A stretch of 64,000 nucleotides of DNA, taken from NCBI GenBank assembly GCA_022833215.1, contig JAIPUZ010000113.1, forward strand, positions 28,982-92,981. The letters are read 5' to 3'. The notes under the pieces were generated by a model, which was not told where the DNA came from, searched no databases, and worked only from the letters and a program-made list of their open reading frames with translations. The position numbers and the translations under genes are program-made. Within the stretch, counting starts at the first letter, position 1. Each line of letters opens with the position of its first letter. Positions 14,418 through 21,747 of this stretch are shown piece by piece. The stretch is from Mesorhizobium sp. Its GTDB lineage: Bacteria; Pseudomonadota; Alphaproteobacteria; Rhizobiales; Rhizobiaceae.

Positions 14418-17054
14418 ATGGCTCAGCAGATCAAGGTCAGGCTGCCGGACCCTCACCCGGCTCAGAAGAAAGCGCTCGCTCGTGCCGAGCGCTTTAATAT
14501 TGTCGCGATGGGCGAGGATGGCGGAAAGACCACCCTCGGGATCGAGGCGCTTCTGGCTGGCGACAAGGGCGCTCTGCGCGGCCACCCGGTCGCGTGGTTC
14601 TCCGCCACCGATGCCGACCTGACCGACGCCCGGCGCCGCGTTCTCCGAGCTGTGGATGCCCTGATTTCGGCCCGGCCGAGCCGCCGCCGCGTGGAGCTGG
14701 TCACCGGCGGGATCATCGACTTCTACACCCTGGACGACAAGCGGCTTGATGCCGTGGAGCAGTACGCTACCATCGTGGTGGACGACGCGGCCGCTTGCGA
14801 TCGCCTGCTCGACCTGTGGGAGGACGTGTTCCTGCCGTCGCTGCGCCAGCATCAGGGCACGGCGTGGGTGCTCTCCCACGCATTCGGCAAGAAGAACCAC
14901 TTTTACAAGCTCTGGCGCATGGGCGCCGCCGATCCCGATTTCGCCTGCTGGCAGTTCCCTTCGGACGCGAACCCTCACCTTCCCGACGACACTCGGGCCG
15001 AAATGGATGCGGCCACCGAGCCCGAGCGCCAGCAGCGGTTCGAGGCGGAGTTCCTCGACGTTGCCTTCGTGCTCAATGCCGGGCAGCGCGTCATCAAGCC
15101 TGGCGAGACCTTCCGCCAGTGGTGCGAGCGGCTGTCGAAGGATGGCCTGAAGGTCGACGGCAAGGCGTTCAAGCTGGACGACCGGCCGGCCATGGCGTGG
15201 ATCTATGACCAGATCCCCAGCACCCACGAGGAAGCCTACAACTACGTGCTCGTGCTGATGAAGTGCGCGCAGGTGGGCTTCACCGTCATGGAAATGCTGG
15301 CCTGCATCTACCTTGGGCTGAAGTTCGGCCCGGCCACGGTCGGCATGTTCCTGCCCGACACCAATCTGGCGGACATCAAATCGTCCAAGCGCTTCATGCC
15401 CGTGGTGCGCTCGGTGCCTGATGTGCACGCGCTCATGACCATGGATGCGCTGGACGGGTCCGGGCGCAAGGCCGGCGAGGGTAACGTGCGCGTGCGCAAC
15501 ATCGGCTCGGCCATGTTCGTGTTCTCGTGGACCTCGGGCAAGGCGACCACCGAGTCGATCCCGATGGACGTGCTCTCCTTCGACGAAGTGCAGGAGATGA
15601 CGCTCGACCAGATGGAGAAGACCCGCGAGCGTCTGTCGGCCTCGCCCGTGCGCTTCACGCTCATGGGGTCGACCGCCAACTGGCCCGACGCGGACATCGA
15701 CGCCTGGTACAAGCGGGGCAGCCGGAACAAGTTTCACACCGAGTGCCCGCACTGCCTGGAGAAGAAGCCGCTCGACGACTATTTCCCGCAGTGCATCCGC
15801 TTTGACCCCGACCGGAACGTGCACAGGTATGTCTGCTTCTCCTGTGGGGGCTGGATCGACGACACCCAGCGCGGCGAATGGATTGCCGAGGCGCCGGAAC
15901 TCGAAGCGCCCGGTGATCCGAGCATCCCGCTGAAAGATCGGCCGATGCGGATCAAGTCGATCCACTTCCCGCAGTTCCTGTCGCCCACGATCAGCGCCGG
16001 CGAAATCATCCATGCCTACAACACCGCGGCCAGCCTGAAGAACTTCTACAACCGGAAGCTCGGCAAGCCGTGGGCCGACCCGTCGCAGATCCCGGTGAAC
16101 CTGGAGATCCTGCAGGCGTGCGCCGACGAGGGTATGCGCCTCGGCTTGGTGTGGAAGACGCGCGCCGCCGGCACGTTCATGGGCATCGACCAGATGGGCC
16201 AGTTCAACGTCGTCATCATCAAGGAGCGGCTGCCCGATGGGCGGCAGGCGACGGTGCACCTCGAGTACATCTTCGACTCGGATCCGTTCGCGCGCTGCTC
16301 GGACCTCATGGGGATCTACGGCGTGCAGTGCTGCGTCGTGGAAATCCTCCCGAACTACAACGACGCGAAGCGCTTTGCCCAGCGCCACCCCGGCCGGGTG
16401 TTCCTCGCCAATTACCGCAAGCTCGACGGGGAAATGCTGGTTTGGGGCGACACGCCCACCGCGAACGCCTCTGATCGCCGCACCGACGACGAGGCGCTGG
16501 ATCGCTACACGGTCGCGCTCGACCAGTACAAGTGCATGCAGGTGTCTATGGCCCGCTTCGTCAAGAAGCTGTGCCTGTTCCCGGATCCCGATGGGCTGGT
16601 GCAGGAGGTGATCGAGAAGGGCGTGCGCCAGAACATGGCGATCTGCCGCGAGCTGGCGTTCCTGCATTTCACAAAGACCGCGCTCGTCGTCGAAGAGGAC
16701 GAGGAAGAGAAGAAGTTCACGCGCAAGGTGGTGAAGGTGGGGATCGACCCGCACACCAGCTATGCCAATATGCTGTGCGACGTGGCATGGGCGCGCGCCT
16801 ACGGCACCTCAACCTTCCTCATGCCGCCGGCGGCGCCACCGGAGGAAGCACCCGTCCAGATCGTCCGCGGCGGCGGCTCGGCGGTGACGCAGTCGCTGCC
16901 GATGGCTGCGCAGGAGGTCATGGCGGCGCAGCATCTGTCCGGGGATGTGTGCGGCCGGTGCACGGCTTTTGCCGAGGGCCGCTGCGTCGAGCGCGGCGTG
17001 CTCGTGCGCCCGAAGGATCCCGGCTGTTTCCAGTTTATGGCTGTGGAATACTAG
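14418..17054 (+). CDS. terL: Terminase large subunit with an extra N-terminal ATPase-like domain
   Basis: At 878 residues this packaging motor is longer than usual because two terminase pieces are joined. Residues 1-215 resemble the ATPase of Terminase_6-type proteins: GEDGGKTT at 32-39 for Walker A, IVVDDAA at 119-125 for Walker B (catalytic Glu replaced by Asp), and a coupling-type SHAFGKKNHF near 153. Residues about 255-800 are a complete lambda gpA-type terminase: K282-CAQVGFT (compare lambda KSARVGYS), FDE at 388-390, a CPHC/CFSC zinc pair (443-476), nuclease acids at D591 and E642, and a late CDVAWARAY. The tail has CGRC and two further cysteines. The second half should be the working motor. 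Leaderless late promoter; 3' end overlaps the HicA-like gene by 20 bp. Confidence 0.93.
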   Translation: MAQQIKVRLPDPHPAQKKALARAERFNIVAMGEDGGKTTLGIEALLAGDKGALRGHPVAWFSATDADLTDARRRVLRAVDALISARPSRRRVELVTGGIIDFYTLDDKRLDAVEQYATIVVDDAAACDRLLDLWEDVFLPSLRQHQGTAWVLSHAFGKKNHFYKLWRMGAADPDFACWQFPSDANPHLPDDTRAEMDAATEPERQQRFEAEFLDVAFVLNAGQRVIKPGETFRQWCERLSKDGLKVDGKAFKLDDRPAMAWIYDQIPSTHEEAYNYVLVLMKCAQVGFTVMEMLACIYLGLKFGPATVGMFLPDTNLADIKSSKRFMPVVRSVPDVHALMTMDALDGSGRKAGEGNVRVRNIGSAMFVFSWTSGKATTESIPMDVLSFDEVQEMTLDQMEKTRERLSASPVRFTLMGSTANWPDADIDAWYKRGSRNKFHTECPHCLEKKPLDDYFPQCIRFDPDRNVHRYVCFSCGGWIDDTQRGEWIAEAPELEAPGDPSIPLKDRPMRIKSIHFPQFLSPTISAGEIIHAYNTAASLKNFYNRKLGKPWADPSQIPVNLEILQACADEGMRLGLVWKTRAAGTFMGIDQMGQFNVVIIKERLPDGRQATVHLEYIFDSDPFARCSDLMGIYGVQCCVVEILPNYNDAKRFAQRHPGRVFLANYRKLDGEMLVWGDTPTANASDRRTDDEALDRYTVALDQYKCMQVSMARFVKKLCLFPDPDGLVQEVIEKGVRQNMAICRELAFLHFTKTALVVEEDEEEKKFTRKVVKVGIDPHTSYANMLCDVAWARAYGTSTFLMPPAAPPEEAPVQIVRGGGSAVTQSLPMAAQEVMAAQHLSGDVCGRCTAFAEGRCVERGVLVRPKDPGCFQFMAVEY

Positions 17055-17238
17055 TGGCGGCGCGGCGTAGTTTCGCCAGCCCGTTCTTGAAGGCTCGCGC
17101 GTCGCTTGGTGTTGAACTGAAGAACACCGGCGGCGGATCGGGCCGGCTGAATTTCCAATGGTCGCCGCGTGTCTTGGATACGGCGAAGCCTAATTTTTTG
17201 GCCTCGGCGATCACCTTGTGCACTCCATCCTTGACCAT
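17035..17238 (-). CDS. HicA-like phage protein (67 aa)
   Basis: The start at ATG 17238 has GGAAAGGAA directly upstream; an ATG at 17271 lies in the putative operator. The protein has the HicA fold pattern, LGFAVSKTRGDHWKFSRPD with the active-type His in GDHWKF, then the tail STPSDARAFKNGLAKLRR that marks the phage-type subgroup. HicA toxins cleave mRNA, but no HicB antitoxin gene is adjacent, so it may be a domesticated RNA-binding protein. It is on the minus strand between terminase and portal and shares its promoter module with the early gene at 6265, so it may be expressed in the lysogen or early. Confidence 0.75.
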   Translation of the reverse strand: MVKDGVHKVIAEAKKLGFAVSKTRGDHWKFSRPDPPPVFFSSTPSDARAFKNGLAKLRRAATSIPQP

Positions 17239-17252
17239 TTCCTTTCCTTGAT

Positions 17253-17294
17253 GAGCCCAATACGCGCCCATTGTGTCTCAATTTTGAGGAAAGG
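17253..17294 (-). promoter_or_regulatory. Minus-strand promoter/operator of the HicA-like gene
   Basis: Read on the minus strand this is CCTTTCCTCAAAATTGAG, then CACAAT as -10-like box, then GGGCGC (17269-17264) and GGGCTC (17258-17253) 11 bp apart with spacer GTATT. It aligns base for base with 6199-6240 with few changes. The palindrome CTCAATTTTGAG (17277-17288) is the likely repressor site. Confidence 0.7.
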
Positions 17295-17353
17295 AGTGCA
17301 GTTACAAACGCTTGCCGGGGACCGGCGCCGGACTTCGTGTCTGATGCCGCCCC

Positions 17354-17369
17354 GTCGTGATCTTACGCT
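17354..17369 (+). promoter_or_regulatory. Late-type promoter element 5 (GTCGTGAT CT TACGCT)
   Basis: The portal ATG is six bases after the last T. No Shine-Dalgarno. A small dyad (CGC-TT-GCG) overlaps the box. Confidence 0.82.
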
Positions 17370-17375
17370 TGCGGT

Positions 17376-19100
17376 ATGAGCGACACTGCCCGTGCAATTG
17401 CCTTCGATCCCGCTGCGCCTGCCGACGAGCGGTTCGACGCCCAAGCTGAACTGCAGCAGGCGGCCGCGCCGTCGTCGGTGCCGGACATGCTCCCGCTCGT
17501 CCAGTACGTCGCGGAGCAGTACCGCGAGCAGCAGATGACAAAGTCCCTGGAGCGGGCCAAGGTCATCCCGTTCCCCTCGCGCGCCGTCGAGCGCGGCAAG
17601 CCCGGGATGCAATCGGTCTGGCTGGACGACCAGCGCGTCCACGTCATGGGCGACTGGTATGAGCGGCCCTCGGCCTTCTCCTACGACACCATGCGACAGA
17701 TGGTGGCGCAAACGCCGGTGCTGTCGTCCGTCATCCTGACCCGCGGAAGGCAGGTGAAGCGGTTCTGTCGCGTGTCGGAGGCCGGCAAGGGGCCGGGCTT
17801 CCAGATCCGTCTGAAGGATCCGAACGCCAAGGCCGGCCGGGCGGAAACGGAATCGATCGCGCTGCTGCAGGACTTTTTCACGAACTGCGGCTGGGAGAAG
17901 AACCCCCGCCAGCGCGCCCGGCTGCGTCGCGACAACTTCTCGAATTTCATGGCGAAGCTGGTGCGCGACAGCTTGACCATGGACTCGGCCCCCATCGAAA
18001 CCGAGTACAAGCGCGACCGCTCCCTCGGCCTGGATGGCATGTACGCCGTGGACGGCGCGACGCTGCGCTTGTGCACCGACGAGGGCTATCAGGGCGACGA
18101 CGAGATTTTCGCCCTGCAGGTGGTCGAGGGCCGGCCGCGCGCGGTCTACACCTACAACGACCTGATCTACGTCCCGCGCAACCCTGTCACGGACGTCATG
18201 TCCGGCGGCTATGGGATGTCCGAGACGGAGCTGCTGGTCCGCGTGGTGACGGGCTTCCTGAACGCCTTCACCTACAACACCAGCTATTTCGACAAGAACG
18301 CCATCCCGAAGGGGCTTCTGCATCTGACTGGCGATTATTCGCCGGAGGATCTGTCCGCCTTCAAGCGGTACTGGAACAGCATGGTCCGGGGCATCAACAA
18401 TGCTTGGACCCTGCCGGTCATGGTGTCGAAAAATCAGGAGAGCAAGGCCGCGTTCGAGAACTTCGGCATTGAGGTCTCCGACGTTCTGTTCGAGCGCTGG
18501 ATGACCTTCCTGACCGCGATCATCTGCGCGATCTATGGCATGTCGCCGGAAGAGATCAATTTCGACTCGTTCTCGACCCGGTCGTCGTCCCTGTCGGGCA
18601 ACGACACCGAGGAAAAGCTGATCTCGTCGAAGGACAAGGGGCTGCGGCCGCTGCTGACGCACTTCGAAGACCTGTTCTCGGACTACGTCGTGGCGGAGTT
18701 CTCCGACAAGTATGTGTTCCGCTGGACCGGGCTCGACGAGAAGGATGAGAAGCAGCTGTGGGACGAGGAAAAGACGCTCTCCACGGTGAACGAGGCCCGC
18801 CAATCGCGCGGGCAGGATCCGGTGAAGGGCAGCTGGGGCGACGCCCCGCTGAATCCCGCGCTGATGTCCGCCTGGCAGGCCGAGAACCAGACCAGCAGCG
18901 AGGACTACGGCGATCCCGATGAGGATGGGGACTTCGGCGGTGATGACGATCGCGACGGCCAGCTTGGCGGTGCCCCTGGCGACGACGAGGATGACGCCAG
19001 CGACGCGGGTGATGGCGCCCCTGGCGCCGACGAAGAAGACGACGATGGCGAGCCGATCCAGAAATCCTTCGGCCTGCCGGTCTTGAGGATCGAGGTATGA
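17376..19100 (+). CDS. Portal protein
   Basis: A 574-residue protein with the features of phage portals: a long N-terminal wing, the conserved ligand NPVTDVMSGGYGMSETELLV, then LNAFTYNTSYFDKNAIPKGL, and a central stem region. The portal forms the dodecameric ring at the capsid vertex through which the terminase pumps DNA. The last 100 residues are a very acidic Asp/Glu/Gly tail, often used in such proteins to bind scaffold or DNA-like surfaces. It starts on a leaderless late promoter and its stop overlaps the next gene by ATGA. Position after terminase confirms the call. Confidence 0.93.
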   Translation: MSDTARAIAFDPAAPADERFDAQAELQQAAAPSSVPDMLPLVQYVAEQYREQQMTKSLERAKVIPFPSRAVERGKPGMQSVWLDDQRVHVMGDWYERPSAFSYDTMRQMVAQTPVLSSVILTRGRQVKRFCRVSEAGKGPGFQIRLKDPNAKAGRAETESIALLQDFFTNCGWEKNPRQRARLRRDNFSNFMAKLVRDSLTMDSAPIETEYKRDRSLGLDGMYAVDGATLRLCTDEGYQGDDEIFALQVVEGRPRAVYTYNDLIYVPRNPVTDVMSGGYGMSETELLVRVVTGFLNAFTYNTSYFDKNAIPKGLLHLTGDYSPEDLSAFKRYWNSMVRGINNAWTLPVMVSKNQESKAAFENFGIEVSDVLFERWMTFLTAIICAIYGMSPEEINFDSFSTRSSSLSGNDTEEKLISSKDKGLRPLLTHFEDLFSDYVVAEFSDKYVFRWTGLDEKDEKQLWDEEKTLSTVNEARQSRGQDPVKGSWGDAPLNPALMSAWQAENQTSSEDYGDPDEDGDFGGDDDRDGQLGGAPGDDEDDASDAGDGAPGADEEDDDGEPIQKSFGLPVLRIEV

Positions 19101-19402
19101 GCAACCCCGAAAAACCGAATGCTGAACACCCGCGCCGCGCCGGGGTCCATGCCGGCGACGAGCTGTATTATCGCCATCCGCGCCACGGGGCCGTCTCCGG
19201 GAAGGTACTGGCGCACGGCCGCCACGGCTGCACCCTCCAGTGCGGCAAGCAACGCCATAAGGTGAAGTGGGACAATGTGCTCGGCCACAAGCGGCGCTCG
19301 CCGCAGGACTACACCGTGGTGGAGGAAGGCGAGGACGGCTTGGTCGTCACCGATGCCCGTGGCCGGCGTCGCTATGTGGGGAGCGTCGAACATGAAGGCT
19401 GA
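19097..19402 (+). CDS. Small basic beta-rich head-region protein (101 aa)
   Basis: Starts in an ATGA overlap with the portal gene. The sequence GDELYYRHPRHGAVSGKVLA, then HGRHGCTLQCGKQRHKVKWD and GEDGLVVTDARGRRRYVG, looks like one or two small SH3/KOW-type beta barrels. Proteins of this kind commonly follow the portal gene in Mu-like and Burkholderia/Pseudomonas phages, but their role is not known. Rich in His and Arg, so RNA or DNA binding is possible. Confidence 0.65.
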   Translation: MSNPEKPNAEHPRRAGVHAGDELYYRHPRHGAVSGKVLAHGRHGCTLQCGKQRHKVKWDNVLGHKRRSPQDYTVVEEGEDGLVVTDARGRRRYVGSVEHEG

Positions 19403-19464
19403 AGGTTGGGATGGTTAGGGTATTACCTACGGTTCGCGGCCTCATTTCGTGGTATTATTCCGGC

Positions 19465-19542
19465 CGTGGAGTAGCGCAGTCTGGCAGCGCGTCGGTCTCA
19501 TAAGCCGAAGGTCGCGTGGTTCGAATCCCGCCTCCGCAACCA
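19465..19542 (+). tRNA. tRNA-Met (anticodon CAT)
   Basis: The cloverleaf can be drawn with acceptor CGTGGAG/CTCCGCA, D stem GCGC/GCGC, anticodon stem TCGGT/GCCGA with loop CTCATAA (anticodon CAT), variable AGGTC, T stem GCG-GG/CCCGC and encoded ACCA end. Base 1 (C) does not pair with A72, as in bacterial initiators, but the anticodon stem lacks the three G-C pairs and the D stem is elongator-like. One extra T bulges in the 5' T stem, making 78 bases. A CAT anticodon could also be an isoleucine tRNA if lysidine-modified. TATTAT lies 7 bases upstream as a possible -10. Confidence 0.88.
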
Positions 19543-19597
19543 ATTCCCTCACGCCCCACCGCGATAAGTCCTGCCGAGACTTTAAAAACCTGCCGAG

Positions 19598-19630
19598 AGC
19601 CCGCCGGTTGAAACAGCCGGCGGGCTTTTC
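19598..19630 (+). terminator. Rho-independent terminator after tRNA-Met
   Basis: AGCCCGCCGG (19598-19607) and CCGGCGGGCT (19617-19626) form a perfect 10-bp stem with a nine-base loop followed by TTTC. It would end transcripts of the portal unit and the tRNA. Confidence 0.88.
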
Positions 19631-19633
19631 GTT

Positions 19634-19649
19634 GTCGTGACGGCACGAT
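19634..19649 (+). promoter_or_regulatory. Late-type promoter element 6 (GTCGTGAC GG CACGAT)
   Basis: A full match to the family directly after the terminator, but with no convincing gene before the next promoter at 19781. The predicted transcript would start near 19656. Confidence 0.7.
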
Positions 19650-19655
19650 CATCTT

Positions 19656-19780
19656 CGTAGCTTGTGCGTGTGCCCCGATGGCGGATTTACTCGGGTAAAA
19701 GGTCCGCAGCCTGTCACGTTGTTCCATTCCTCCCCAGCGGGGGCAGGCCGGTGCCCTGCCGCAGTGATCTGCGGCCGGGT
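19656..19780 (+). ncRNA. Candidate short structured RNA or leader
   Basis: This 125-base stretch lies between two late promoters and has no convincing reading frame (one six-codon frame, MADLLG, near 19677). Two strong hairpins are visible: GGCAGG with CCTGCC (about 19743-19760) and CCGCAG-TGAT-CTGCGG (about 19760-19775). It may be a small RNA, or simply a long leader shared with the MuF gene. No terminator follows. Confidence 0.35.
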
Positions 19781-19796
19781 GTCGTGATGCCATTCT
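19781..19796 (+). promoter_or_regulatory. Late-type promoter element 7 (GTCGTGAT GC CATTCT)
   Basis: The MuF gene ATG is six bases after the last T and there is no Shine-Dalgarno. GCCA-TTC-TGGC overlaps the box. Confidence 0.82.
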
Positions 19797-19802
19797 GGCC
19801 TC

Positions 19803-20954
19803 ATGGGCCTGTTCCTCGACATCATCCACCTCTCCGAGCCGCAGACCGAGCGCGCCCTGTCGGAGATCTATAAATCCGTGCATGACCACGACGCCGGGGA
19901 CACGCCCCACGAGTCGCCGTTTGTGCGCCGGATCATCGAGCTTTTCCACCAGCGTGGGCTCGCCTACCTCGATACGGTGCAGGCCGAGCTGCAGAAGTGG
20001 GCGGCCGGCAAGTATCACAAGGCCGGCGAGGTGCCGCCGCGTCCGCTTGGCACGATGCAGCGCTGGACGCAGGCCGAGGCCGATCTCGTGCGCATCTACC
20101 TGCGCGCGCTGCCGCCGGCCGACTGGACGCTGCAGGACCACATGATGATGGTCGACTATGTGTTCCAGCGCTACCTGCCCCCCGATGCACTGGTGGCGGA
20201 GGCCGAATGGATGGCTACGCGGTCGACGCTCATGGGGAAGGTGCAGGCCAACCTCGACAAACCGCCCACGATCTCGCAGGCCGATACCATCCTGGTGGCG
20301 CTGCCGAACACGGTCGCCGCGGCCCTGGAGCAGTTTCCGCTCACGCGCACGCAGCAGGCCGTGCTCGATGTGGCGGCTGCGCGGGGCGCTGAGTACGTCA
20401 CCAACTTCGCGGACGATGCCCGGCGGCGCCTGCGCGGCATCATCCGCCGGCACGCCGAGGAAAGTATGCTCCGGGTGCGCGGCACGCCGGGCCAGTCCCT
20501 CCAGACCCAGCTTGTGGACGCCTTCGCGGACTTGAACCGCGACTGGCGGCGGATCGCCGTGACGGAGGCCGGCAACAACGCTTTGGTCGGGTTCATCGCC
20601 AGCTTGAAGCCCGGCACGAAGGTCAAGCGGGTGGAGCAGTACATGAACGCGTGCCCGCACTGCAGGAAGATCGACGGGCGGGTCATGACGGTGGTGGCGC
20701 CGGAAAAGCCCGGCAAGAATCCTGACACCGAGGTATGGGTCGGCAAGACCAACTACGGGCGTGCGGCTGCCACGCACAAGCGGGTAGGGAACCAGTTGGT
20801 GCCGCGCACGAAGGATGAGCTGTGGTTCATCCCCGCCGGACTGATGCATCCCAACTGCCGGGGGCGCTGGGTGCGCGTCTTGGAGGCGCAGGAGGGGGAC
20901 GATCCCGAGTTCGCTGGCTGGCTGCAGGACTTGCTGTCGAAAAAGCCTAGCTGA
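19803..20954 (+). CDS. MuF-like minor head protein
   Basis: A 383-residue protein of the phage Mu gpF (SPP1 gp7) type. The C-terminal half carries the family pattern: DWRRIAVTEAGNNALVG, then NACPHCRKIDGRVM and later GLMHPNCRGRWVRV, with Cys/His residues that may bind metal. Such proteins are present in few copies in the head, interact with the portal and may enter the cell with the DNA. Leaderless late promoter. The 3' end overlaps the convergent AraC gene by 8 bp. Confidence 0.9.
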   Translation: MGLFLDIIHLSEPQTERALSEIYKSVHDHDAGDTPHESPFVRRIIELFHQRGLAYLDTVQAELQKWAAGKYHKAGEVPPRPLGTMQRWTQAEADLVRIYLRALPPADWTLQDHMMMVDYVFQRYLPPDALVAEAEWMATRSTLMGKVQANLDKPPTISQADTILVALPNTVAAALEQFPLTRTQQAVLDVAAARGAEYVTNFADDARRRLRGIIRRHAEESMLRVRGTPGQSLQTQLVDAFADLNRDWRRIAVTEAGNNALVGFIASLKPGTKVKRVEQYMNACPHCRKIDGRVMTVVAPEKPGKNPDTEVWVGKTNYGRAAATHKRVGNQLVPRTKDELWFIPAGLMHPNCRGRWVRVLEAQEGDDPEFAGWLQDLLSKKPS

Positions 20955-21339
20955 CCCTCGCCGAGGCCCCCAATATCTCCCACAGGGGGCACTCCGCGCA
21001 GATCGGCGTCGCCATCGGCGGCGGCTCGCTTTGCCTGCGGTAGGTCGCCGGCGTTATCCCCGTCGCGGCCTTGAACGCCGTCGTGAGGCTGCTCTGGCTG
21101 CTGAAACCGCACTCGACCGCGACATGGATGATCGGCATTGCCGTGGTCGCCAGCAGCACCTTTGCCTTCTCGATCCTGACCGCCGTCAAATACCTGGCAG
21201 GGGTGATGCCCATCGCCTGCTTGAAGCGACGGGTGAAATAGCTTCTGCTCATTCCTGCCGCTCGCGCCATGTCGGAGACATCGATGTGGCCAGCGGCATG
21301 CGTGGCGGCATAAGTGGCTGCCGTCAGGAGTCGGTTCAT
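20947..21339 (-). CDS. AraC-family transcriptional regulator (DNA-binding domain only)
   Basis: The 130-residue product contains the two helix-turn-helix motifs of AraC-type proteins: HIDVSDMARAAGMSRSYFTR, FKQAMGITPARYL and the conserved ECGFSSQSSLTTAFKAATGI. There is no ligand-binding domain; a C-terminal MATPICAECPLWEIL adds two cysteines. It lies on the minus strand among late head genes and diverges from the helicase across a 380-base AT-rich region with paired TCAGGTT/AACCTGA sites, which are good candidates for its own operator. Could be a host-gene regulator carried by the prophage or a phage switch. Confidence 0.85.
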   Translation of the reverse strand: MNRLLTAATYAATHAAGHIDVSDMARAAGMSRSYFTRRFKQAMGITPARYLTAVRIEKAKVLLATTAMPIIHVAVECGFSSQSSLTTAFKAATGITPATYRRQSEPPPMATPICAECPLWEILGASARVS

Positions 21340-21363
21340 TTTTCACTGTGGCTCGCGGCTTGA

Positions 21364-21725
21364 GCGTGCCGGCTCGGTCTAGTCTGATCGGTCCTCTCCG
21401 CGGGTCAGGTTATGTCCAACCTGAAAAACCTTGACGGTTAAGGTGCAGGTTACGCCCTATACCTATGATTATTAAAATAAAAATGGAACACGTAACCGTC
21501 AAACCGGGTTTTCAAAAAATGGATATATAGATCCCATGCATGCGCGCGTATGTGTGCACCTGTGCATGTATATATATATATAAATAATTATATGGTTACA
21601 TAAGTTATATTATATATAAGGCATTGATTTTCGGGCACTTTTTCGTAACTTTCAGGCGTAACCTGAACGGAACCGCCGAAAGGTCAGGTTAGGTTCGGGT
21701 TTTCCCCTCGCGGGCGGGTCACGTT
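21364..21725. other. AT-rich intergenic region with repeated CAGGTT sites (operator or origin candidate)
   Basis: In contrast to its surroundings this region is AT-rich, above all 21568-21622 with alternating TA. CAGGTT occurs five times: 21406 (+), 21418 (-), 21446 (+), 21660 (-) and 21685 (+). TCAGGTT-ATGTCC-AACCTGA (21405-21424) is a perfect 7-bp dyad, TTCAGG-CGTAA-CCTGAA (21651-21667) a perfect 6-bp dyad, and TTGACGGTTA (21431) pairs with TAACCGTCAA (21493). It separates the AraC gene from the helicase gene. Repeats flanking an easily melted stretch fit a replication origin as well as a regulatory region; sequence alone does not decide. No gene is seen in it. Confidence 0.6.
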
Positions 21726-21741
21726 GTCGTGACCGCACCAT
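21726..21741 (+). promoter_or_regulatory. Late-type promoter element 8 (GTCGTGAC CG CACCAT)
   Basis: The helicase ATG is six bases after the last T. GTCACG-TTGT-CGTGAC makes the upstream octamer part of a perfect 6-bp inverted repeat, and ACCATGGT is a palindrome over the box. No Shine-Dalgarno. Confidence 0.83.
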
Positions 21742-21747
21742 GGTCGG

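Noticed and set aside
7960-16754. Long minus-strand open frames opposite the ADP-ribosyltransferase and terminase genes (about 870 and 800 codons)
   Set aside because: They mirror the GC-rich third positions of real plus-strand genes with clear domains, have no ribosome sites and encode low-complexity Arg/Gly/Leu-rich text.
17035-17238. A HicAB toxin-antitoxin module
   Set aside because: Only a HicA-like gene is present; no HicB-like frame lies on either side, so a working TA pair is not supported.
19664-19873. Open frame (69 codons) between late promoters 6 and 7
   Set aside because: GTG start without ribosome site, no domain, and it runs across promoter 7 into the MuF gene in another frame.
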